A model generated the notes under the pieces. It did no database searches, had not been told where the DNA came from, and saw only the letters and a program-made list of their open reading frames with translations. Below are positions 1-4,699 of a DNA stretch of 5,459 bases, piece by piece; the stretch's first letter is position 1, and each line of letters opens with the position of its first letter. The stretch is from Leptolyngbya sp. SIO4C1 (GTDB taxonomy: Bacteria; Cyanobacteriota; Cyanobacteriia; Phormidesmidales; Phormidesmidaceae): the NCBI GenBank assembly GCA_010671975.1, contig JAAHIA010000343.1:1-5459 (forward strand). Direction: 5' to 3'. Made by a program: the position numbers and the translations under genes.

Positions 1-2
1 TT

Positions 3-31
3 TTGGTTTTTTCATCGAGTTCCCGTATAGT
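3..31 (+). promoter_or_regulatory. Candidate sigma-70-type promoter of ftsZ
   Basis: A TATAGT at 26-31 (5 of 6 to TATAAT) lies 17 nt downstream of TTGGTT at 3-8 (3 of 6 to TTGACA). Transcription would begin near 38 and leave a leader of about 70 nt before the ftsZ ATG. The leader contains a weak inverted repeat, CTAGAA at 35-40 and TTCTAG at 60-65. The window starts only 2 nt before the -35 box, so upstream elements cannot be seen. It is a motif match only. Confidence 0.4.
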
Positions 32-107
32 TAACTAGAACCATCAGCACCTCGGCGATTTCTAGAGTTGAGCGGACACTGCCTCCCAGACGACTGCTTA
101 GCAACCT

Positions 108-1442
108 ATGCCTACCAGCCCTTCTGCTCCTGACAACTATCAAAATAATTCTCGCGCCGCTTCGCTTGCTGATGTTTTTGCAGGGCTGTCCTCACCCTCA
201 GATTCAATTGGTAGCGCGATCTCCAAAACGAATTCTTATGCGAATAGTGAATCAGATATGAATGCGCCGACTGCAATTAATAATAGTGATCTTAGAATTA
301 TGTCAGGCGAAGCAGCGAGGGACATGGATATTGTGCCGAGTAACGTAGCGCGCATCAAGGTGATTGGCGTCGGCGGCGGTGGCTGCAACGCCGTCAATCG
401 CATGATTGATAGCGGGCTATCCGGCATTGAGTTCTGGACCGTCAATACCGATGCTCAGGCGCTGACGCACACCGCTACTCAAAATACGCTGCAAATTGGC
501 CAAAAGCTGACGCGCGGCCTGGGCGCTGGCGGCAATCCTGCCATTGGGCAAAAGGCCGCTGAAGAGTCGCGCGACGAGATTTCTACCTGCTTAGAGGGCT
601 CAGATCTGGTGTTCATCACCGCTGGTATGGGCGGCGGGACGGGCACTGGTGCGGCACCGGTCGTGGCTGAGGTGGCTAAGGAGGCCGGCGCTCTAACCGT
701 GGGTGTGGTAACGCGGCCCTTTACGTTTGAAGGTCGGCGCCGTACGTCGCAGGCTGAAGAAGGCATCCAGGCGCTGCAGGAATGCGTTGATACGCTGATT
801 GTCATTCCCAACGATAAGCTGCTGTCGGTGATTTCTGAGCAGACGCCAGTTCAAGAAGCGTTTCGCTATGCGGATGACATCCTGCGTCAGGGGGTGCAGG
901 GCATTTCCGACATTATTACCATTCCGGGGCTGGTCAATGTCGACTTTGCCGATGTGCGGGCAGTGATGGCCGATGCCGGCTCAGCCCTGATGGGCATCGG
1001 CGTGGGCTCCGGCAAGTCGCGGGCGCGCGAAGCTGCGATCGCGGCCATTTCTTCCCCGCTGCTCGAGACCTCAATCGACGGTGCGGCCGGTGCCGTCTTT
1101 AACATTACCGGCGGCGGCGATCTGACGCTGCACGAGGTCAACTCGGCAGCCGAAATTATCTATGAGGCCGTCGATCCAAACGCCAACATTATCTTTGGCG
1201 CGGTGATTGACGAGCGCATGCAGGGCGAAGTGCGCATCACCGTAATTGCGACCGGGTTCAATACGGCCGACATGAGCAGTGCCGGAGTGACCAGTCGAGT
1301 TGCGCCGATGAAGCGCTCTTCTCAGCCAATTACCAGCATGGATCTAGCCGGGGAGAATTCACCGCCGCCGAGCAATCAGCCGACCGTATCTCCCAATCTA
1401 GATATTCCTGAGTTTCTGCAGCGACGGCGCCCCTCTCGCTAA
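108..1442 (+). CDS. ftsZ: Cell division protein FtsZ
   Basis: FtsZ is the tubulin-like GTPase that polymerises at midcell into the Z-ring, the scaffold of the division machinery. The 444-residue product has a variable Asn/Ser-rich N-terminal extension (about 1-80), then the GTPase core starting ARIKVIGVGGGGCNAVNRM (81-99). The tubulin signature GGGTGTG is at 175-181. The T7 synergy loop NVDFAD is at 277-282; its acidic residues complete the GTPase site of the neighbouring subunit. The core ends near 384. A Ser/Pro-rich linker (about 385-430) leads to the conserved tail DIPEFLQRRRPSR (432-444), which in cyanobacteria is the type of peptide that binds Z-ring partners. The ATG at 108 is chosen because residues 20-30 (LADVFAGLSS) resemble N-terminal motifs of other cyanobacterial FtsZ proteins as I recall them. 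In-frame ATGs at 258, 300 and 324 are alternatives. No clear Shine-Dalgarno precedes any of them. thiD follows after 3 nt, so cotranscription is likely. Confidence 0.98.
   Translation: MPTSPSAPDNYQNNSRAASLADVFAGLSSPSDSIGSAISKTNSYANSESDMNAPTAINNSDLRIMSGEAARDMDIVPSNVARIKVIGVGGGGCNAVNRMIDSGLSGIEFWTVNTDAQALTHTATQNTLQIGQKLTRGLGAGGNPAIGQKAAEESRDEISTCLEGSDLVFITAGMGGGTGTGAAPVVAEVAKEAGALTVGVVTRPFTFEGRRRTSQAEEGIQALQECVDTLIVIPNDKLLSVISEQTPVQEAFRYADDILRQGVQGISDIITIPGLVNVDFADVRAVMADAGSALMGIGVGSGKSRAREAAIAAISSPLLETSIDGAAGAVFNITGGGDLTLHEVNSAAEIIYEAVDPNANIIFGAVIDERMQGEVRITVIATGFNTADMSSAGVTSRVAPMKRSSQPITSMDLAGENSPPPSNQPTVSPNLDIPEFLQRRRPSR
1035..1042. repeat. HIP1 octamer GCGATCGC in ftsZ
   Basis: Perfect palindromic HIP1 site, the highly iterated octamer typical of many cyanobacterial genomes. 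Here it is read in frame as Ala-Ile-Ala. It supports the cyanobacterial assignment. Confidence 0.9.
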
Positions 1443-1445
1443 GTC

Positions 1446-2285
1446 ATGTCGGCAGCAGCGTTTCCGATTGCGCTTACCATTGCCGGTTCAGACAGCGGCG
1501 GCGGGGCCGGTATTCAAGCCGATCTGCGCACCTTCTCCTTCCATCTGGTGCACGGTACGAGTGCGCTGACCTGCGTGACCGCTCAAAATACGCAAGGGGT
1601 GGTGCGAGTGGAGGCGCTAGCGCCCGCCGCCGTTGTGGCTCAGATTGAGGCGGTGACGACCGATATGACAGTGCGAGCGGTCAAGACGGGCATGCTGCTG
1701 AATCAGCCCATCATTGCGGCCGTGGCCAACTGTCTGCAAGCTTGGGAAATCCCCCTGGTGGTCGATCCGGTGATGGTCTCGCGTACCGGCGCGCAGCTGA
1801 TTGACGACGATGCGATCGCGGCTTTGCGCAGTCAGCTGCTGCCGCTAGCCACGGTTCTGACGCCCAACCGCTACGAGGCACAAATTCTCAGCGGCCTGAC
1901 TATCGAGACGCTGGCGGATATGCAAACAGCGGCTAAAAAGATTCAGGCGCTCGGGCCGCAGGCGGTGGTGGTCAAAGGCGGCGGCTTCACCGGCGAACTG
2001 CGCGGCATCGATGTCTGGTACGACGGCACCCAGCTACAGGTGCTAGAAACGCAAACGGTCGATACGCAGGATACGCACGGCACCGGCTGCACGCTGTCGG
2101 CTGCGATCGCGGCCAATCTAGCGCGGGGGGCAGCGCCGCTCGCTGCGACCTTAGCGGCTAAGCAGTATGTTACTGAAGCACTGCAGCATGCGCTGCGAAT
2201 CGGTCAGGGCCAGGGACCGGTGGGACATTTCTATCCGCTGCTGCGTCGGGCTGGAGCAAGCCCCGCGTCAGGATTAGAGGGCTAG
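1446..2285 (+). CDS. thiD: Hydroxymethylpyrimidine/phosphomethylpyrimidine kinase ThiD
   Basis: ThiD is a cytosolic ribokinase-fold enzyme that phosphorylates 4-amino-5-hydroxymethyl-2-methylpyrimidine (HMP), and then HMP-phosphate, to give HMP-pyrophosphate, the pyrimidine donor for thiamine phosphate synthase. The 279-residue length is normal or slightly long for a single-domain ThiD; no ThiE domain is fused. Visible motifs are the pyrimidine-binding AGSDSGGGAGIQAD (13-26), VDPVM (106-110), TPNRYEA (139-145), VVKGGG (175-180), and the anion-hole/catalytic segment HGTGC (211-215), with C215 in the place of the family's active-site cysteine. The C-terminus has GPVGHFYPL (257-265), typical of bacterial ThiD, then a short unconserved tail. 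The ATG is 3 nt after the ftsZ stop with no Shine-Dalgarno of its own, which suggests an operon with possible translational coupling. The stop lies 2 nt from the stop of the convergent regulator gene. A pyridoxal kinase is the main alternative, but the GGGAGIQAD motif and HGTGC favour ThiD. Confidence 0.95.
   Translation: MSAAAFPIALTIAGSDSGGGAGIQADLRTFSFHLVHGTSALTCVTAQNTQGVVRVEALAPAAVVAQIEAVTTDMTVRAVKTGMLLNQPIIAAVANCLQAWEIPLVVDPVMVSRTGAQLIDDDAIAALRSQLLPLATVLTPNRYEAQILSGLTIETLADMQTAAKKIQALGPQAVVVKGGGFTGELRGIDVWYDGTQLQVLETQTVDTQDTHGTGCTLSAAIAANLARGAAPLAATLAAKQYVTEALQHALRIGQGQGPVGHFYPLLRRAGASPASGLEG
1812..1819. repeat. HIP1 octamer GCGATCGC in thiD (first)
   Basis: Perfect HIP1 palindrome, encoding Ala-Ile-Ala in the thiD frame. 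Confidence 0.9.
2103..2110. repeat. HIP1 octamer GCGATCGC in thiD (second)
   Basis: Perfect HIP1 palindrome, encoding Ala-Ile-Ala just after the HGTGC catalytic motif of thiD. Confidence 0.9.
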
Positions 2286-2287
2286 AG

Positions 2288-2680
2288 CTATCTTAAAAAT
2301 CGATCTAGAGCGGCTTTGAGCGCTTCGATTTCGACCTCGATGTCGCCATCCGTGACGGCCCGTTTGATGCATTCACTCAGATGTTCGTCTAGGATGGCCC
2401 GCGCTACTCGGTCTAGCGCCCCTTTAATGGCAGCGACCTGCACTAGCACGTCAGGACAGGGACGCTCTTCCTGCACCATAGTTTTGATACCGCGAATATG
2501 CCCTTCAATGCGCGATAGCCGATTAACGATGCGCCTGATTGACTCTTCACTGTGGACGTGACCATGAGTGTTGGGAGGGGCTGACGGTCGCCGATCAACG
2601 GCTAGATCGTAGCCAGACGACATACCCGGCCCTGACTTCCCCGGCTTAGAGGCATCGGGGGCTGAATGAAAAGATGACAT
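2288..2680 (-). CDS. CsoR/RcnR-family metal-sensing repressor, InrS-like
   Basis: The product (130 residues) is an all-helical DUF156-type regulator. Family members are tetramers that bind operator DNA without metal and release it when Cu(I), Ni(II), Co(II) or formaldehyde binds. The conserved core runs from about 43 to 130: RIVNRLSRIEGHIRGIK (50-66), RPCPDVLVQ (73-81), then LDEHLSECI (97-105). The ligand positions read H43, C75, H100, C104. The spacings (32, 25 and 4) equal those of H21, C53, H78, C82 in Synechocystis InrS, a nickel sensor, and differ from the HCHH set of RcnR. An extra HGHVH cluster (39-43) precedes helix 1. Residues 1-38 are low-complexity; a second in-frame ATG at 2623 would give a 111-residue protein closer to InrS in register. 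The gene lies 44 nt downstream of the thioredoxin-like gene on the same strand, so they may form an operon. No metal exporter is in the window. Copper sensing cannot be excluded. Confidence 0.92.
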   Translation of the reverse strand: MSSFHSAPDASKPGKSGPGMSSGYDLAVDRRPSAPPNTHGHVHSEESIRRIVNRLSRIEGHIRGIKTMVQEERPCPDVLVQVAAIKGALDRVARAILDEHLSECIKRAVTDGDIEVEIEALKAALDRFLR

Positions 2681-2724
2681 AGACTAGAAAATTCCGACCT
2701 TATAGATCCTGAAACAGATCTCAA

Positions 2725-3183
2725 CTAGTTCAGCGTAAATTGCTTGGGCGGGGCTTTGAACCCAGTTAAGCGGGCTAACTTGCCTAGCGGCTGAACGCCT
2801 TCATAAAATTCGCCCTCAATTTCCCAGGTAGGGTAGCTGCGAATGCCGCTCATCTGGCAAAGTTCGGCTTGAGCACCTGCCCCTTGGGGATCGCATTCGA
2901 CGTAGGGAATTTGACTGGCTGCGCGCTTAAACAGCTTGTTCTGTACTTTCCCGTATGGGCACCAGTAGGCCCCATACATTTTAGCGCCACGACTGTCTAA
3001 ATGGGCCGCTAGTTCAGCTTCATAGGTGCCTCCAGCGATCTGGCCGCAGCCGAGCGCTAAGCCTGAAAGTAGCCCCAAACCAGCTAACCGGTATCGTCGC
3101 TTACGCCCTGAGCGTTGCCCAGAACGTTGACCGGCAGATGGGCCAGACTGTTGGCGATATTGCGCTGTGTCAACGGTTTTCAT
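2725..3183 (-). CDS. Membrane-anchored thioredoxin-fold protein with CPYG active site
   Basis: The product resembles the small thioredoxin-like domain found C-terminal to VKOR in cyanobacterial fusions and as standalone proteins. Counted from the ATG at 3183 it has 152 residues. Read from an upstream TTG at 3198 it would have 157; the numbering here uses that longer form, with the ATG as M6. The N-terminus is basic (GRKRRYR, 31-37), followed by a hydrophobic run to LALGC (47-51) that fits a lipobox with C51, or an uncleaved anchor. The functional side would be the periplasm or thylakoid lumen. The fold motifs are AKMYGAYWCPYG (72-83), IPYVECDPQG (97-106), the family's LCQMSGI (113-119), and the cis-proline-type SYPTWEI (121-127). 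The second active-site cysteine is replaced by glycine (C80-P-Y-G83), so normal two-cysteine dithiol exchange is not possible; C102 and C114 remain. Role unknown: it could form mixed disulfides, act as a chaperone, or use another cysteine. It lies upstream of the InrS-like regulator. Confidence 0.85.
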   Translation of the reverse strand: MKTVDTAQYRQQSGPSAGQRSGQRSGRKRRYRLAGLGLLSGLALGCGQIAGGTYEAELAAHLDSRGAKMYGAYWCPYGKVQNKLFKRAASQIPYVECDPQGAGAQAELCQMSGIRSYPTWEIEGEFYEGVQPLGKLARLTGFKAPPKQFTLN

Positions 3184-3222
3184 GCAGCCAACAATCAACT
3201 CTAAAAGTCATACTGAGCCTAG

Positions 3223-3228
3223 TTTATA
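3223..3228 (-). promoter_or_regulatory. Candidate -10 element for the thioredoxin-like/regulator pair
   Basis: On the minus strand a TATAAA (5 of 6 to TATAAT) lies about 40 nt upstream of the ATG at 3183. The best -35 resemblance, TTTAGA, is spaced only 15 nt away, so the match is weak. A transcript from here would cover the thioredoxin-like gene and, 44 nt further on, the CsoR-type gene. No convincing separate promoter was seen in the 44-nt gap at 2681-2724. Confidence 0.3.
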
Positions 3229-3269
3229 AGGTAGCGTTTCTGGTCTAAAACCGCATCCCACGATTTTGC

Positions 3270-3298
3270 TTGAAACTGCCAAAATAGAAGCATTCAAT
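3270..3298 (+). promoter_or_regulatory. Candidate promoter of htrA
   Basis: TTGAAA at 3270-3275 (4 of 6 to TTGACA) is followed, after exactly 17 nt, by TTCAAT at 3293-3298 (4 of 6 to TATAAT). The predicted start is near 3305, giving a leader of about 85 nt that would begin with the stem-loop at 3304-3337. It sits in the divergent region between the thioredoxin-like gene and htrA. It rests on motif and spacing only. Confidence 0.35.
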
Positions 3299-3303
3299 TG
3301 CAA

Positions 3304-3337
3304 AAGCTGAGTCGTTCCCCCGGCAACTGCTCAGCTT
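3304..3337. repeat. 34-bp inverted repeat (stem-loop or operator) upstream of htrA
   Basis: AAGCTGAG at 3304-3311 is perfectly complementary to CTCAGCTT at 3330-3337. Inside, a T-G wobble and one mismatch lead to a further GTT/AAC pairing (3314-3316 with 3325-3327) that closes an 8-nt loop, CCCCCGGC. There is no T-tract after it, so it is not a terminator. It overlaps the predicted htrA start site. It could be a 5'-end RNA hairpin in the htrA leader or a protein-binding site on DNA. Confidence 0.6.
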
Positions 3338-3347
3338 CCTCGACCTG

Positions 3348-3362
3348 GCCTGCGAGTCAGGC
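3348..3362 (+). repeat. Small hairpin in the htrA leader
   Basis: GCCTG at 3348-3352 and CAGGC at 3358-3362 form a perfect 5-bp stem with a 5-nt loop, 27 nt before the htrA ATG. With the larger hairpin upstream it makes a structured leader. The stretch just before the ATG has no recognisable Shine-Dalgarno. Confidence 0.4.
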
Positions 3363-3389
3363 TCGTTAGATCGTTTAGTCTCAATCTTT

Positions 3390-4571
3390 ATGAAGCAGAT
3401 CACGACTTTAATTTCTACGCTGCTCTTTGGCTATGGCTGGCTCCGCAGCTTGCTCACGCTTTGCACGGTACTGCTGCTGAGCAATACGCTTTGGACGCTA
3501 CCAGCAGCGGCTCAAACGCTAGACGAGGCAGCTGCAGGGCTGTCGAGTGAGAGCTTTGTTGCAGCCGCTGTCAGGCGCGTCGGCCCGGCCGTTGTGCGGA
3601 TTGACACCGAACGTACGATAGTACGCAACGTGCCCGACCTATTCTACGATGATCCCTTCTTTCGCGGCTTTTTTGGGCCTGATACTTTTCAGCAGGTGCC
3701 GCAGGAAGAGCGGCTGCGAGGTCAGGGCTCTGGGTTTATCATTGACGGCAGCGGCTATATCTTGACAAACGCACATGTGGTCGATCAGGCCGATCGCGTT
3801 ACGGTGACGCTCAAAGACGGTCGCAGCTTCGAAGGCGTGGTAGAAGGCGCGGATGAGGTAACCGATCTGGCGGTAATCAAGGTCGATGCTGGCCGCGAAG
3901 CGCTACCAATTGCGCCGCTCGGCGATTCTGATCGGGTGGAAGTCGGTGACTGGGCGATCGCAGTCGGCAATCCGCTTGGGCTTGACAATACGGTAACGCT
4001 GGGGATTGTCAGCACGCTGAAGCGATCGAGCGCTACGGTGGGTATCCCTGACAAGCGCTTAGATTTCATCCAAACCGATGCAGCAATTAATCCAGGTAAC
4101 TCTGGCGGTCCGCTGCTCAACGCCAGCGGTGAGGTGATTGGCATCAATACCGCGATTCGAGCCGATGCCATGGGCATTGGGTTTGCCATTCCAGTCAATA
4201 AAGCAAAAGAGATTAAAGATCGGCTGGCGCGCGGCGAACGCATTGTGCACCCATACCTAGGCGTACAGATTGCGACTCTGACGCCCGATTTGGCTAAGCG
4301 CAACAACGAAGATCCTAACGCCGGCATTCAAATTCCTGAGGTCTCAGGCGTGCTGGTAATACGGGTTATGCCCAACACGCCAGCGGCTGAAGCTGGTTTA
4401 CGGCGCGGCGACGTGATTACGGCAATTGACGATGTTCCGGTTAAAACTGCCAATCAGCTGCAGACGCGCGTCGATCGAACTCAGGTGGGTCAGACGCTGC
4501 ACGTCACGGTGAAGCGCGATCGCGCCACGCAACAGCTTTCGGTGAAGACAGCCGAGTTAAACAATAGCTAG
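3390..4571 (+). CDS. htrA: HtrA/Deg-family serine protease (trypsin + one PDZ)
   Basis: This is an exported ATP-independent protease/chaperone of the DegP-DegQ type. It degrades misfolded proteins in the periplasm or thylakoid lumen, with roles in heat and light stress known for cyanobacterial HhoA, HhoB and HtrA. The 393-residue product has an N-terminal hydrophobic stretch (about 18-38) ending in LPAAAQT (37-43), which fits a signal peptidase I site after A41; it could also remain as an anchor. The trypsin-like domain (about 55-283) carries the complete triad: H129 in TNAHV, D159 in TDLAV and S238 in GNSGG. A single PDZ domain follows (about 287-388), with the peptide-binding YLGVQI (289-294) and AGLRRGDVI (335-343). 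All key residues are intact and the length is usual. The ATG at 3390 gives a proper signal peptide, which supports the start. Which of the three cyanobacterial paralogue classes it belongs to cannot be decided by eye. It is divergent from the thioredoxin-like gene and convergent with rpoC2. Confidence 0.96.
   Translation: MKQITTLISTLLFGYGWLRSLLTLCTVLLLSNTLWTLPAAAQTLDEAAAGLSSESFVAAAVRRVGPAVVRIDTERTIVRNVPDLFYDDPFFRGFFGPDTFQQVPQEERLRGQGSGFIIDGSGYILTNAHVVDQADRVTVTLKDGRSFEGVVEGADEVTDLAVIKVDAGREALPIAPLGDSDRVEVGDWAIAVGNPLGLDNTVTLGIVSTLKRSSATVGIPDKRLDFIQTDAAINPGNSGGPLLNASGEVIGINTAIRADAMGIGFAIPVNKAKEIKDRLARGERIVHPYLGVQIATLTPDLAKRNNEDPNAGIQIPEVSGVLVIRVMPNTPAAEAGLRRGDVITAIDDVPVKTANQLQTRVDRTQVGQTLHVTVKRDRATQQLSVKTAELNNS
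3954..3961. repeat. HIP1 octamer GCGATCGC in htrA (first)
   Basis: Perfect HIP1 palindrome in the protease domain of htrA, here also read as Ala-Ile-Ala (within WAIAVGN). Near matches lacking one base occur at about 3789 and 4022. Confidence 0.9.
4516..4523. repeat. HIP1 octamer GCGATCGC in htrA (second)
   Basis: Perfect HIP1 palindrome near the 3' end of htrA, read in a different codon phase from the others (through KRDRA). Confidence 0.9.
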
Positions 4572-4624
4572 TCTCAACTCAGTCAATCGGCTGCATAGGG
4601 AGCTCAATAAAAAAGTGGAAGCGA

Positions 4625-4651
4625 AAAAGGGAGGCAAACTGCCTCCCTTTT
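4625..4651. terminator. Bidirectional intrinsic terminator between htrA and rpoC2
   Basis: AAAAGGGAGGCA at 4625-4636 and TGCCTCCCTTTT at 4640-4651 form a perfect 12-bp stem with a 3-nt loop (AAC). On the plus strand TTTTATTTT follows, as expected for Rho-independent termination of htrA, 53 nt after its stop. On the minus strand the A-run at 4624-4628 reads as TTTTT, so the same hairpin can end rpoC2 transcripts, about 50 nt past that stop. Confidence 0.88.
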
Positions 4652-4665
4652 ATTTTGACTTAACC

Positions 4666-4699
4666 GCTTAGGCTGGCTTAAGTTAAACCTAAGCCAACC
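4666..4699. repeat. Imperfect inverted repeat just past the rpoC2 stop
   Basis: GCTTAGG (4666-4672) pairs perfectly with CCTAAGC (4688-4694). Alternatively TGGCTTA (4674-4680) pairs with TAAGCCA (4690-4696). The two foldings share the right arm and so exclude each other. The element abuts the rpoC2 stop codon at 4699-4701 and precedes the strong terminator on the minus strand. It may be an accessory 3'-end structure; no function is established. Confidence 0.4.

Noticed and set aside
35..65. Inverted repeat CTAGAA/TTCTAG in the ftsZ leader as a regulatory site
   Set aside because: Only 6 bp with a 19-nt loop and AT-rich arms; too weak to call without comparison.
479..811. Open frame on the minus strand inside ftsZ (and similar ones at 236-445 and 887-1141)
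   Set aside because: They lie wholly antisense to the well-conserved ftsZ and their translations are low-complexity Ser/Pro/Ala sequences without family features.
2282..2311. Direct repeat CTAGAGC across the thiD/regulator junction
   Set aside because: Seven bases, twice only, inside coding ends; likely chance.
2316..2561. Plus-strand open frame opposite the CsoR-type gene
   Set aside because: Shadow of a recognisable regulator; the translation is Ser/Met/Arg-rich without any known motif.
2681..2724. Separate promoter for the CsoR-type gene (TTGAGA then TATAAG on the minus strand)
   Set aside because: The spacing between the two boxes is only 14 nt, too short for a usual sigma-70 promoter, so it was not listed.
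3196..3198. TTG as start of the thioredoxin-like gene
   Set aside because: An ATG five codons later (3183) gives a standard start before the signal or anchor region; nothing supports use of the TTG.
3785..4327. 180-codon minus-strand open frame inside htrA, and a smaller one at 4059-4250
   Set aside because: Antisense to the catalytic domain of a clear protease; the length is explained by GC-rich codon bias.
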